DNA of 64,000 nucleotides from Pseudoprevotella muciniphila (GCF_003265305.2 NZ_CP033459.1:186001-250000); one strand, 5' to 3'; positions 28,889-38,235 are shown, counted from the first letter of the stretch. Notes: generated by a model not told the origin, from the letters alone. Translations and numbers: made by a program.

Positions 28889-29473
28889 AGTCGTATTATG
28901 GCGATAAGTCTCGTATAGATGCTCGCTTAAAATGCGTTCGTGAACCTTCCTGTCAATCATCTCTGACACATCTTCTCCTTTTATAAGCCTCCTTCTTACG
29001 TCTGTGGAACTGAATCTGAACAATGGGGCATTCATCAGCGTAACATTCTCAGGCAGAGCAGACGTTATATCGTAGCCCTCGCGAGGGTAGATTAAAATCT
29101 TGTAGTTTTCAACAATTTTCTTGTAGTTTTTCCATTTGTCAAAGCAAAGCCAGTTGTCTGCACCGATAATGAGGGCAAATTCCTGAGTAGGGTAGGCTTC
29201 TTCAAGTGCTTGGAGAGTCTGCCATGTGTAGGAAGGCCGTGGCAGGTGAAACTCAAAGTCCGATGCCTTTACATGGGCTATGTGTCGGACTGCTGTTCTT
29301 GCCAAGGAGAAACGTTGTTTTTCAGGAAGAAGTGAGTTTTCTTCCTTCAGAGGATTTTGAGGAGATACCATCAGCCAAACTTCGTCAGCATATCCTTGTT
29401 GCACAATCCATTGTGCAAGACCTGTGTGCCCAAGATGAATAGGGTTGAAGGACCCGCCGAAAATACCTGTCAT
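28877..29473 (-). CDS. nadD: Nicotinate-nucleotide adenylyltransferase
   Basis: 198 residues. The nucleotidyltransferase signature GGSFNPIHLGH opens the protein and FSSTDVRRRL, the second ATP-binding motif, lies near residue 155; ALIIGADNW matches the family. It makes nicotinate adenine dinucleotide for NAD synthesis. Its start overlaps the gmk stop by 4 bp, giving a coupled gmk-nadD pair. Confidence 0.95.
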   Translation of the reverse strand: MTGIFGGSFNPIHLGHTGLAQWIVQQGYADEVWLMVSPQNPLKEENSLLPEKQRFSLARTAVRHIAHVKASDFEFHLPRPSYTWQTLQALEEAYPTQEFALIIGADNWLCFDKWKNYKKIVENYKILIYPREGYDITSALPENVTLMNAPLFRFSSTDVRRRLIKGEDVSEMIDRKVHERILSEHLYETYRHNTTKNK

Positions 29474-30036
29474 TTTGAATTGATGAAATCCACAACCGTT
29501 TCTACAATTTCTGCTTTAGCAGTCTCAAGGTCGTCATTGATGATGCGTTTGTCGAATTTGTCTGCAAAAGACATTTCATATTCGGCGCGCCTAATGCGGT
29601 CTTCGATGACTTCCAATGTGTCTGTGCCGCGTTTAACAAGGCGTTGGCGAAGCACTTGAATAGAGGGTGGGGCAATGAAAACACTCAAAGCACGTTTCCC
29701 ATATATTTTTTTGATATTCTCCGCGCCAATAACATCAACATCGCAGACTACATTCTTTCCTTTTTTGAGTTTTTGGTCCACTTCGCTCTTTAAAGTGCCA
29801 TAAAACTTGTCCTCATACACCTCGCAATATTCCAAGAACTCGTTTTTCGCTATTTTCTCGCGAAATTCTTCAGGAGTCAGAAAATAGTATTCCACACCAT
29901 CTTTTTCTGTTCCTCTCGGTGCACGGCTCGTGGCTGATACTGAGAAATGCAAGTTTTCTACCTGACCCATCAAATGCCCGATGAGAGTACTTTTGCCACT
30001 TCCACTCGGAGCAGATATAATTAGTAATTTTGCCAT
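29470..30036 (-). CDS. gmk: Guanylate kinase
   Basis: 188 residues. P-loop APSGSGKSTL at the N-terminus, GMP-binding SVSATSRAPRGTEKDGVEYYF and the lid region FIAPPSIQVLRQRLVKRG are all present. It phosphorylates GMP to GDP. It lies between yicC and nadD, the conserved Bacteroidales order. Confidence 0.97.
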   Translation of the reverse strand: MAKLLIISAPSGSGKSTLIGHLMGQVENLHFSVSATSRAPRGTEKDGVEYYFLTPEEFREKIAKNEFLEYCEVYEDKFYGTLKSEVDQKLKKGKNVVCDVDVIGAENIKKIYGKRALSVFIAPPSIQVLRQRLVKRGTDTLEVIEDRIRRAEYEMSFADKFDKRIINDDLETAKAEIVETVVDFINSK

Positions 30037-30079
30037 AATGTTCCTGTTTAATGCGATCTATTATTAGCAGTAGTGCGAA

Positions 30080-30955
30080 TTATAAGACATTAAGTACTTG
30101 TTCTTTGATTTGTTCCAATTCGTCCTTCATCTTAACGACGATGTTTTGCATCTCTGCTAAGTTGCTTTTTGAACCGGTAGTATTTATCTCACGACCCATT
30201 TCCTGTGCAATGAAGCCAAGTTTCTTTCCTTGTCCGGGTTCCAAATCCAACGTCTCGCGGAAGTACTTCAAATGATTGGTAAGACGCTGTTTCTCTTCAC
30301 TGATGTCGAGTTTCTCTACGTAGTATATCATCTCTTGCTCAAGGCGGTTCTTGTCGTAATCCACGCCCTTGATGTCTTCAAGATGGTCTTTCATGCGCTG
30401 ATAAATCTTGTCGATGCGGTGCTGTTCGTATGGTTCTAACTGACCTAGCAGGTGCTCTATGTTGTCTGCTTTCTCCATGAATTTTTCATAAAGAGCGGCA
30501 CCTTCTTGAGCGCGGAATTCAACGAGGTTGTCAATAGCCTCATCAACTGCTTTCTTGGATGCAGCCCATTCTTCATCAGATAAATCGTCAATAGTGCTGT
30601 TTTGTGAAGTTTCAGGAAGACGAAGTACGATATCCCAATAATTCTCTGGCTCAGAGATACCCAGTTCCGAACTAATGACCTTAATCTGGTCTCTGTAACT
30701 CTTTATGGCATCCGAATTTAGCACGGCAGTTGAATGTCCGCTTTCTTTCTCTGTCCATAGTGTAAAATCCACCTTGCCACGCTGAAGTCGTGCGGATATC
30801 ATTTGTCTTATTTCCATCTCTTTCTCATGATAGCCGGGTGCTATGCGGGCATTGATGTCAAGATTTTTGCTATTGAGCGATTTTATTTCAATGTGGATTT
30901 TTTTGAATGAGAAGTGGGCATCGGCTTTACCGAAACCCGTCATGGAATGAATCAT
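30080..30955 (-). CDS. yicC: YicC family endoribonuclease-like protein
   Basis: 291 residues. N-terminal MIHSMTGFGKAD and KSLNSKNLDINARI are YicC signatures; the C-terminal DUF1732 part carries DISEEKQRLTNHLKYF and GKKLGFIAQEMGREINTTGSKSN. E. coli YicC has been linked to RNA decay, and the family is now viewed as endoribonucleases. It is 43 bp upstream of gmk. Confidence 0.93.
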   Translation of the reverse strand: MIHSMTGFGKADAHFSFKKIHIEIKSLNSKNLDINARIAPGYHEKEMEIRQMISARLQRGKVDFTLWTEKESGHSTAVLNSDAIKSYRDQIKVISSELGISEPENYWDIVLRLPETSQNSTIDDLSDEEWAASKKAVDEAIDNLVEFRAQEGAALYEKFMEKADNIEHLLGQLEPYEQHRIDKIYQRMKDHLEDIKGVDYDKNRLEQEMIYYVEKLDISEEKQRLTNHLKYFRETLDLEPGQGKKLGFIAQEMGREINTTGSKSNLAEMQNIVVKMKDELEQIKEQVLNVL

Positions 30956-31039
30956 AAGTAACGATTTTAAATTTTATGCGAAAATAAAAGAATAACAAGG
31001 ATTGACAAAATAAATAATTAAAAATGTCCAAAACTATAT

Positions 31040-31069
31040 AAAAAATAAAGCCGCAGTAAGTCCCGCGGC
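31040..31069 (-). terminator. Terminator of rpoD
   Basis: GCCGC/GCGGC stem (31050-31054 with 31065-31069), followed on the minus strand by TTTATTTTTTA, 30 bp past the rpoD stop. Confidence 0.75.
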
Positions 31070-31098
31070 AGTATAATCATGTTATGTAAGTCTTCTGA

Positions 31099-31959
31099 TT
31101 AACCGAGATATTTAGTAAGAATTTCAATATTCTCGGCTTCACGAAGCCGGCGAAGGGCGCGCTCCTTTATTTGGCGTACACGTTCGCGTGTCAGGTTCAT
31201 CTTGTTTGCCACCTCTTCTGCTGTCATCTCGCTGCGACCGATGCCAAACAACATCTTCAGAACCTTGCTCTCACGTTCAGCAAGGATGGAAAGTGCTGCC
31301 TCAAGGTCAGAATGAAGAGATTCACGCTCCATCTTGTTGTCGGTGGTAGGTGCATTCTCGTCCGTCATGATGTCAATCAGCGAGTTGGATTCGTCCTCTT
31401 GGAAGGGGGCATCAACAGACACTTTCTTGCCATTTGAACCAAGTGCATCCTGAACCTTTTGAACGTCGGTGTTTAAAATTTCTGCCAGTTCTCGTACGGA
31501 AGGACGGCGCTCGTTCTCTTGTTCAAAAGAAACAATGGCTTTGGTCAGTTTGCTCTGGAAACCAACCTGATTCAGTGGCATGCGAACAATACGACTTTGT
31601 TCGGAGATTGCTTGCAGAATGCTTTGTCTGATCCACCAAACGGCATAACTGATGAACTTGAAACCACGTGTTTCGTCAAACTTCTGTGCTGCCTTAATCA
31701 AACCCAAGTTGCCTTCATCGATAAGATCGTTCAAGGCAAGGCCCTGGTTCTGATACTGCTTGGCAACACTGACTACGAAACGCAGATTCGCCTTTACCAG
31801 CCGCTCAAGTGCCTCGCGGTCACCGCTGTGAATCCTTTGAGCCAATTCCACTTCTTCATCTGTGGAAATCAATTCCTCACGACCAATCTCTACGAGATAT
31901 TTGTCAAGCGCTGCACTCTGACGATTGGTAATACTCTTGTTAATTTTTAGTTGTCGCAT
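31099..31959 (-). CDS. rpoD: Principal RNA polymerase sigma factor (RpoD/SigA, Bacteroidetes type)
   Basis: 286 residues with no region 1.1, which is normal for the phylum. Region 1.2 SAALDKYLVEIGREEL; region 2 LRFVVSVAKQYQNQGLALNDLIDEGNLGLIKAAQKFDETRGFKF with YAVWWIRQSI; region 3; region 4 helix-turn-helix AEEVANKMNLTRERVRQIKERALRRLR. It directs transcription from the TAnnTTTG-type promoters seen across the window. Its own -7 element is at 31992-32000, and an IS element begins 66 bp upstream of that. Confidence 0.96.
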   Translation of the reverse strand: MRQLKINKSITNRQSAALDKYLVEIGREELISTDEEVELAQRIHSGDREALERLVKANLRFVVSVAKQYQNQGLALNDLIDEGNLGLIKAAQKFDETRGFKFISYAVWWIRQSILQAISEQSRIVRMPLNQVGFQSKLTKAIVSFEQENERRPSVRELAEILNTDVQKVQDALGSNGKKVSVDAPFQEDESNSLIDIMTDENAPTTDNKMERESLHSDLEAALSILAERESKVLKMLFGIGRSEMTAEEVANKMNLTRERVRQIKERALRRLREAENIEILTKYLG

Positions 31960-31991
31960 AGTCTTTGCCTAATTTATCTAAATTAAGAAAT

Positions 31992-32000
31992 GCAAAAGTA
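31992..32000 (-). promoter_or_regulatory. Promoter -7 element for rpoD
   Basis: TACTTTTGC on the minus strand, 33 bp before the rpoD start codon. Confidence 0.7.
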
Positions 32001-32084
32001 ATAAAAAATATTCTATCCAAGCCTAATGTAGTATTTATTTAGAAAAAAAATCAATATTCGTAGATTCAAGTAGCAAGTGCAATA

Positions 32085-33032
32085 TTAGTCTAAAAGTTTG
32101 TAAAATTCGTTTTTTGGGTTATTAAAGTTGAGTTTTTTTCTTGGTCTGCTGTTAATTTGCTTTTGTACTTCCATAAGATATTTGTCTGTGTATTGTTCTA
32201 AATTCGTTCCCTTAGGTATATATTGTCTGACGAGTTTGTTGTAGTTTTCTACACCTCCCTTTTCCCATGAGCTATAAGGGTGTGCAAAAAAGATTTTCGT
32301 GGAGAGTTTCTTTGCCAATTGACTATGCCTGGCGAACTCTGTTCCATTATCTGTAGTAATAGTGAGTACTTGTTTCTTGTAAGGAATCAACATTCTGTAT
32401 ACTGCTTCTTCCACGCCTTTTGCCTCTTTTCCATCAGGCAGCCTTTTGACCATCCCATATCCAGTACGTCTCTCGTAGAGTGTAACTAGCGCTCCTTTCC
32501 CATCCTTACCGACTATGGTGTCCATTTCCCAATCTCCGAAACGCGTGCCGTCTGCCTCTTCCGGCCTAAGGTCTATACTCACGCGGTCTTTTATGGGAAT
32601 CCGTTTTCCCTTGTCTGTCTTCCGTCGCTTCTTCATTGCGTGACGGCAGAGTTTCCAAAGCATCCCTCCGCACTTCCTGTCGGTTCTGATGAATGCGTAT
32701 ATTGTTTCATGGGAGACGCATTCGCGCCCTTGTCTCTTTATATACCCGCATATCTGTTCGGGCGACCATTTCTTTTGCAGCAGACTTATGACTTCCCGCT
32801 TAAGGGCGTGTGTGAATCTTCGCGGTTTCTGAAGACGCGTCTTGCGGCGGTCTGCTTCGCGCTGTGCCTTTTCTGCATTATAAACCTTGGCACCGCCATT
32901 TCGATGGATTTCCCTGTAAAGGGTGCTTTCGTTCACCTCTATGAGGGCGGCGATCATCTTTTTGGTCAATCCTTGCTTTAATCCGTTCTGGATTGTGTAC
33001 CTTTGCTGCGAGGTTAGCTGTTTATATTTCAT
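32085..33032 (-). CDS. IS30 family transposase
   Basis: 315 residues from the ATG at 33032 (MKYKQLTSQQRYTIQNGL); a GTG three codons upstream overlaps the promoter. The N-terminal helix-turn-helix is ALIEVNESTLYREIHRNGG. The DDE core has GDWEMDTIVGKDGKGALVT, TITTDNGTEFARH and YSSWEKGGVENYNKLVRQYIPKG, with the final Glu. Every catalytic residue is present and the frame is intact, so the element may still be active. Confidence 0.95.
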   Translation of the reverse strand: MKYKQLTSQQRYTIQNGLKQGLTKKMIAALIEVNESTLYREIHRNGGAKVYNAEKAQREADRRKTRLQKPRRFTHALKREVISLLQKKWSPEQICGYIKRQGRECVSHETIYAFIRTDRKCGGMLWKLCRHAMKKRRKTDKGKRIPIKDRVSIDLRPEEADGTRFGDWEMDTIVGKDGKGALVTLYERRTGYGMVKRLPDGKEAKGVEEAVYRMLIPYKKQVLTITTDNGTEFARHSQLAKKLSTKIFFAHPYSSWEKGGVENYNKLVRQYIPKGTNLEQYTDKYLMEVQKQINSRPRKKLNFNNPKNEFYKLLD

Positions 33033-33039
33033 ATGCAAC

Positions 33040-33048
33040 ACAAAAGTA
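33040..33048 (-). promoter_or_regulatory. Promoter -7 element of the IS30 transposase
   Basis: TACTTTTGT on the minus strand, 8 bp before the ATG at 33032, inside the element. Confidence 0.55.
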
Positions 33049-33217
33049 GTTAATCTCAGGGAGATGAAAATCTCCCTTTTGCTTTTATGTTGCTACTTGA
33101 TGTCTCTGACTTACCTTTCAATCAGTGAATCCCACAGGACGAGTCTTGCACTTCTTATTTGAATTTAAGATTTTATTTGGTATTTGGAGTTGACTAGGGT
33201 GATCTTTTGCTGTTTTC

Positions 33218-33321
33218 TTCTCCATGTAATTACCATTAATTTACCATGTAATTGTAACCACGAATTACACGAATTGCACGAATTCTTGCTTTGCAAGCGA
33301 GCGAGCTGGAGCGACACGGAT
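33218..33321 (+). repeat. Dispersed repeat, copy A
   Basis: It contains TTCTCCATGTAATTA, an AACCACGAATTACACGAATT segment, and a 42-bp block (33280-33321) that recurs with four differences at 38351-38392 in the same orientation. The block includes the small hairpin CTTGCTTTGCAAG. It lies downstream of the 1377-residue surface protein gene. The rest of 33101-33464 holds no gene I can support. Confidence 0.75.
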
Positions 33322-33464
33322 GACATGAATTCTTTTTTTGTGATAGATATTTTAACCATGAATTATATGATTTTTTTTTCGTGACAAGATGTAACCCATG
33401 CCAATCGGTTTGTCGAGAAATCTTATCCAAAAGAGATCGGGGCAGCGCAGGAGAGGAAAACTGG

Positions 33465-33503
33465 AAAAACGAGGATATGCCATTATGACATATCCTCGTT
33501 TTT
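33465..33503. terminator. Terminator downstream of the large surface protein gene
   Basis: A 15-bp perfect inverted repeat (AAAAACGAGGATATG and its complement) with a 9-nt loop. A- and T-runs on the outer arms make it usable on both strands. Confidence 0.88.
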
Positions 33504-33546
33504 GATAGATACATGATTAATCCTCATCTTCATTAAATTGGGACTA

Positions 33547-33668
33547 CTAATTATCGTCTATCCAATCTGCGAAAAGACGAGTGCGCAGACCTACGCCACT
33601 ATTAGCGCTTCCGTCGAAGCAAGTCCTCCTTCCATCTAACTTGCTGATGGCGAATAGACTTTGTTCTC
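33547..33668 (-). pseudogene. Possible 3' gene remnant after the large surface protein gene
   Basis: On the minus strand a frame ends at TAG 33547-33549 with a translation closing in GVGLRTRLFADWIDDN, preceded by KLDGRRTCFDGS. The composition looks like coding sequence, but there is no start codon of its own and it is out of frame with the neighbouring gene. It may be a fragment of a repeated tail or of a lost gene. Confidence 0.3.
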
Positions 33669-36600
33669 TTAGTATACTTTCTTCTGACCTCCTATGATGT
33701 ACAGTTCTCCTTTTCTCGGCTGATGTACGCGACGTCCTTGTAGGTCGTAAATCTCCTGCGATTCAGCGTCGAGACCGAGGCCTTTAATGGCAGTAGTCGT
33801 AACTTCTCCATTGCCGAAATCGAGACTACTGGCGCGGACGTACTGTGCTGCATTTTCCTCTATTTGGAAATAAGCGCGGAAGGGCAGCAATTTGCGGTCT
33901 TCGGGGGCGTGCTGCAACTGGTTGCCTTCCGTGAGGAAGAGGATAGACTTGTTTCCTCCAGCGACGTCGATGGTCGTGTAGTTGCTCTTGAAAGTCACAG
34001 GTAGCAGGCCGCCACTCTGTGCATTCACTTCAATGGGTAGTGTAGAGGTGACGGTAACGCTGTCGAACTTGGGTGTGGTAATGTCGGTACCACCCGGTTC
34101 CCATTTGATGATGTAGGGTTTGCCGGCTTCGATAGCCGTGGCGCTCTTGAAGGTGAGGTGGAGCGTTTGGGTGTTTACGTCCACACCGTTGCGGGCGTTT
34201 TCGTCAAGTTCCATGACTGTAGCCCCTTCGAGTGGTGTACCGTCGAGTGTGGGAAGAGAGAAGGGCAGGCAAAGGGTATTCCACGCACCGTCCTTATAGA
34301 GTTTGCGACCTACGATGCTTACATACGTTGTCTCAAAATTTTTGAACTTGTTTAGGTAGCTGGTGTTGTTAGGTGTCATGACGGCATCGTTGTCGGAGAG
34401 AATGACATACGGCTTGCTGGCCATATATATATCATATTTGTTGGTGGCAAAATGGTTGAAAGGACTTGCGTAGTCGGTCCTATAGTCGCCGTTCTTCTGT
34501 TCGGAGAATATATATAGCTTATACCATCCGTCTTTCAAGTCATCCGGAAGGTCAATAGAGAAATAGCCCGATTCTTTGTTGCCATCCATGTTTCCGTAGT
34601 AGAGCACTTCGTTAGTGCGATTGTCAACCAGCATGGCCGAAACATACTCGTTGAGCCCTTTTCGCGCACCGCGGTAAGTAATGAACACCGTTTCTCCCGG
34701 CAATACCTGCGAGTTGTAGTCGCCGTAGTTGGCGAATGTGGAATAGAAATCGGCGCGCGATGGATCCAAAAGGGTCAGTTTCAGCCCCCTGACATCAGCC
34801 TTCACCACTCTACGCATGGAAGTATTGTAGATGCTGTTCGACGACTTGCCGCCCAGGGCCGGCGATGTCATCAGCACTGCGGGATCGTAGAGGCAGAAAG
34901 CCGGACGCATACCGCAGGTGTCAGTCATATCAACACGGTAACACCTCAGGGATTCTTTTTCCATTATCCATGGCTGATAGTGATGCTGAAGATGCCCAAC
35001 GCTGTAATTTAAAATATAAAAGTCTTCCCCAGTATTACGTAGAATTTGCTCAATCAATTTCAACACCTCTTCTTCTGTAGTAGTAGGTTTTAGTCCTCCT
35101 TCTTCAATCAACCAATCAGGCTTCCATGTGGGGGTCTCTTGAGACTCGGTGGACAGGAGATTTATTTTTTTCTTAGGAGAAAGCCAAGTTAAATCTCTAT
35201 CTACAAAATTTATTTCATCATTTTCACCTGATTCTTCAAATTTCTTTTTCGGCTCATCATTCACAAAAATTATTTGAAGCTCCAATGCTTCTCTGGATGT
35301 ATAATGGGTCAAATTGCGCAACCACCACGAGCAGGTATCTCCCTTGAATGTGGATTTGAAGAACTGCTTTGGAAGAAACTCTTTGATTTCTTTTATCGAG
35401 AGTGGGAATAATTTATTTCCTTCCAGTCTCTCAAAGAGTTGGTTAGCAGAATCCTCATCATATTTGGTGATTCTCTTCATCATTGTTCTTTCCAGATCGG
35501 TAAAATTCTGGTTGAAGAACTCATTATGGAAATGCTGCATATTCGGATAGCTACACCAAAAGTCATGATTATCACCTCCACCAGAGAATGACATCAAGTT
35601 ACCATCGGTATTGCCCCATAGGGTCTTAGAGAGCAGGGTCATGGCGCCGGGTTCGCCGTTGACGTCATGACCTTTGTCAATCACAAGCCACGAAGGCACC
35701 TCATCGTCATAGGCAAAACCAGCGTTGTTATATCCGTAATAAACGGTTGAGGTGAATTCTTTGAGCGCTTTTGTTCCCAAATACATGGTACTGTTTTCGC
35801 CGGTGTCTTCGGGTCGGACGGACACTTGATTGCTGACTGTGAACAGCAATTGTAATGGCAGCGTTTCTCCTTTCGTGTATTTTCCTTCTTTAGAAGTCAC
35901 ACCCTCAAATTTGATTTCCGCATACGTGTCGTATTTTCCCATATTAACATTCAGATTTGACAAATGGTGTTTGGGGCGGACGTATATGAGCTTCTCTTGG
36001 TTGCCTTCGAGGAAAAATTCCGAATTGCCTTCGGCATCTTCAATGTGGAACGCACTGAAAGAACCATCGTAGGTTGGCACGGTCATGGTCACCTTTACAG
36101 AGTCCGGACTGGTATTGCTCATTTTCAGCGTTTGGGCACAAACAGGGCCATATTCACTCGGAACTGTCCCAAAGTCTAACTTGTCCTTGCTGATATTAAA
36201 ACCTCTTTCCCATTGGGCATAAAGATTGATGTCTTTCATGATAAGATAGTCTGAATCTAACTTGGTACCTCCAACAGAATCGGTGAACCATCCCTTGAAC
36301 TTGTACCCGCCAAAGGTCAATTGGGGAAGGTGATCCAGTTTGGAATCTTCGTTGGATAAAAGATAACCTCCTCTTATTACATCACTTATTTCTGCACCTC
36401 GTGGATCAAATTTAACAACATGTGGGTTTACCACATCGGCATTCAACATTACATATCCAATTTCTTTTCCACTTTCGTTGCGGATGCTCAACTTCTTGGA
36501 GTAAACTCCTTGAGCTGCACGTCCAATATAGAGCGTAACCTTCAAACTATCAGTGCTGTTGGCAGGGATATCAAGATAATCCCATGTCTGGAAAGGCGCA

Positions 36601-37802
36601 GAGGTGGATTTGCCATTAGGGAATGTAAGGTACACTCTTTTATTCGCAGAGAAATCGTTCCTGATATGAATATACTTCGTAATCACTTCATTCATATAGT
36701 TAGGGTCTGACATGTGGCGGCCGTAATCGATTGTGTCGCGACTTCCGTTAACAGGGTAGAGTCCACCGGTCCAACGAGCGTGAAGCGTTTGTTCGTATGT
36801 TAGGACTGATTCTTCTGTGATTTGATTTCCATTGTGGTCAAACCATCCTAGAAAAGAATAGTCGGTCCCTTCTGGAGGATTGACTTTTGCCTTACTCAGA
36901 CGGGGATGACCATCTTCATCTACCTCCACATTTCCTATATTTGCTGCCGTTCCTCCGTTGATTGATACGGTGCCTCCATTTGCATCAAGAGATATATTGG
37001 CGTTGTTGGTTGGAACGAAAAGAGCAGAGTATCTTGTATCGTTTGCAATGAGAGCCTTGCCAAGTGGTACATTATAAAGCTTGCCTCGGTTCGTTCCTTT
37101 CAAGCACAAAAGTTGTCGAAGGATAAAGCCTTTTTGCGGCTTTACCACGATATCAACCCAAGAATTATTCAAACCATATCCATAGTTTCCGTGTCCATCG
37201 TGATTCTTCATTTCAACTGTGCCTTGGCTTGGGTGCGAGGAAAACTCCAGCCACCTGCAGTTATAAGGCATGAACCAGAATCGCAAATGCTTGTCTTGGA
37301 CAACGTTATACGTGCGTTCCCATACGTCATCTGCTTCATCGCCATAAAGCGTATAATAGGGCTCATTACTTCCTTCCTTGCTTATAGTCAGCTTCCAGAA
37401 CCTTTCTTTACCGCTGGGGCCTTTCTTACACAAGACCTTTGTCCTGAATTTCATATCGTATGTTGTCACTTTGCTTCCCCACACAAGCCTGATGCCTGCA
37501 GCGTTATCATCACCCTGACCAATCGTATATTTTATCCTGTCGCCCGCCCATGACAAGTACCATGCACCTGTGTACTGCCACAATTGCACATTACTCTGCG
37601 TCCTTCCATCACGATGTTGGTAGGGTAGGATGTCGATTGTAACTTGGTCATATTTCCAGCGGTCATCCCCAAAATATCCCACCGCATAATGATCAGGCTG
37701 AGACCGCATAACCTGTGGCAGCATGGCTGCTGTGAGGAATGCGAAAAGAAGAACAAAGTATCTTGTTCTCTTCAGGATGGTTTTCATTGTTCTTGCTTTC
37801 AT
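33669..37802 (-). CDS. Large secreted protein with InlB B-repeats and a Prevotella-type C-terminal sorting tail
   Basis: 1377 residues. The signal peptide covers residues ~1-34 (a second ATG lies five codons in). Two Listeria-Bacteroides (InlB_B/Flg_new) repeats are visible, LDANGG...FLGWFDHNGN...LHARW and FDPRGA...FKGWFTDSVGG...LYAQW. A long beta-rich middle with no named domain and a C-terminal YDLQGRRVHQPRKGELYIIGG follow. The tail resembles C-terminal regions of Prevotella surface proteins thought to use type IX secretion; that route is inference. Likely extracellular or surface-bound. The gene is bracketed by direct repeats. Confidence 0.8.
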   Translation of the reverse strand: MKARTMKTILKRTRYFVLLFAFLTAAMLPQVMRSQPDHYAVGYFGDDRWKYDQVTIDILPYQHRDGRTQSNVQLWQYTGAWYLSWAGDRIKYTIGQGDDNAAGIRLVWGSKVTTYDMKFRTKVLCKKGPSGKERFWKLTISKEGSNEPYYTLYGDEADDVWERTYNVVQDKHLRFWFMPYNCRWLEFSSHPSQGTVEMKNHDGHGNYGYGLNNSWVDIVVKPQKGFILRQLLCLKGTNRGKLYNVPLGKALIANDTRYSALFVPTNNANISLDANGGTVSINGGTAANIGNVEVDEDGHPRLSKAKVNPPEGTDYSFLGWFDHNGNQITEESVLTYEQTLHARWTGGLYPVNGSRDTIDYGRHMSDPNYMNEVITKYIHIRNDFSANKRVYLTFPNGKSTSAPFQTWDYLDIPANSTDSLKVTLYIGRAAQGVYSKKLSIRNESGKEIGYVMLNADVVNPHVVKFDPRGAEISDVIRGGYLLSNEDSKLDHLPQLTFGGYKFKGWFTDSVGGTKLDSDYLIMKDINLYAQWERGFNISKDKLDFGTVPSEYGPVCAQTLKMSNTSPDSVKVTMTVPTYDGSFSAFHIEDAEGNSEFFLEGNQEKLIYVRPKHHLSNLNVNMGKYDTYAEIKFEGVTSKEGKYTKGETLPLQLLFTVSNQVSVRPEDTGENSTMYLGTKALKEFTSTVYYGYNNAGFAYDDEVPSWLVIDKGHDVNGEPGAMTLLSKTLWGNTDGNLMSFSGGGDNHDFWCSYPNMQHFHNEFFNQNFTDLERTMMKRITKYDEDSANQLFERLEGNKLFPLSIKEIKEFLPKQFFKSTFKGDTCSWWLRNLTHYTSREALELQIIFVNDEPKKKFEESGENDEINFVDRDLTWLSPKKKINLLSTESQETPTWKPDWLIEEGGLKPTTTEEEVLKLIEQILRNTGEDFYILNYSVGHLQHHYQPWIMEKESLRCYRVDMTDTCGMRPAFCLYDPAVLMTSPALGGKSSNSIYNTSMRRVVKADVRGLKLTLLDPSRADFYSTFANYGDYNSQVLPGETVFITYRGARKGLNEYVSAMLVDNRTNEVLYYGNMDGNKESGYFSIDLPDDLKDGWYKLYIFSEQKNGDYRTDYASPFNHFATNKYDIYMASKPYVILSDNDAVMTPNNTSYLNKFKNFETTYVSIVGRKLYKDGAWNTLCLPFSLPTLDGTPLEGATVMELDENARNGVDVNTQTLHLTFKSATAIEAGKPYIIKWEPGGTDITTPKFDSVTVTSTLPIEVNAQSGGLLPVTFKSNYTTIDVAGGNKSILFLTEGNQLQHAPEDRKLLPFRAYFQIEENAAQYVRASSLDFGNGEVTTTAIKGLGLDAESQEIYDLQGRRVHQPRKGELYIIGGQKKVY

Positions 37803-37880
37803 GATATCTTAATATATTATATAGTTTATTAAGTTTTTCTATTGAATGTCAAAATGTGGCAGACGCTAATGACATAAGTC

Positions 37881-38135
37881 CTATCTTGAGGAAAGACTGA
37901 ATCGTCCCAGAACGTCTCCATCAAGACCGCCGGGCATGACGAAAGAAGCCCGTTTCCCTTTGCGTATCAGCACGTTAAGGGAGCGGGCGCTATTCTTGTA
38001 AAGATGTACGTTAAGTGGAGGAGAATGCGGGGATGCATACCCACCAACATGCGGCTTGCATATGGGGCTTGCAAGGCTTGCTGCAAGGGTGCCCATGAAT
38101 TGGACGCGGATGCGGTAGAGGTCTTGTATGCTCAT
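37881..38135 (-). CDS. Possible 84-residue protein upstream of the large surface protein gene
   Basis: The ATG at 38135 lies about 18 bp downstream of a good -7 element (38153-38161). The frame (MSIQDLYRIRVQFMGTLAAS..., ending GDVLGRFSLSSR) runs 84 codons and stops 79 bp before the large gene, on the same strand. I know no family for it, it lacks a signal peptide, and its richness in Pro, Gly, Ser and Arg is unusual. It could instead be an untranslated leader of the large gene. Confidence 0.4.
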   Translation of the reverse strand: MSIQDLYRIRVQFMGTLAASLASPICKPHVGGYASPHSPPLNVHLYKNSARSLNVLIRKGKRASFVMPGGLDGDVLGRFSLSSR

Positions 38136-38152
38136 TTTTGTCGCTTGAAAGT

Positions 38153-38161
38153 GCAAATATA
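38153..38161 (-). promoter_or_regulatory. Promoter -7 element upstream of the surface protein locus
   Basis: TATATTTGC on the minus strand, exact TAnnTTTGC match. Confidence 0.6.
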
Positions 38162-38235
38162 AGTATTTACGGTGAATAGGCAAATTTTTTTGAGATTATT
38201 TTCGTTGATTATTATCGCTGTGGATTCTTTTTTTG

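Larger units (their letters stand above)
32066..33100 (-). mobile_element. IS30-family insertion sequence
   Basis: About 1035 bp bounded by an 11-bp terminal inverted repeat TCAAGTAGCAA (32066-32076 and, inverted, 33090-33100). One intact transposase gene fills it. A GGGAGAT/ATCTCCC hairpin (33059-33076) lies between the right end and the promoter, where it could block read-in from outside. No clear target duplication flanks it; IS30 elements make only 2-3 bp, so this may have decayed or I may have the end off by a base. Confidence 0.8.

Noticed and set aside
33184-33384. 66-codon frame with a HELHELHEF-like translation
   Set aside because: It is a translation of the dispersed nucleotide repeat (ACGAATTACACGAATT type), not a protein gene.
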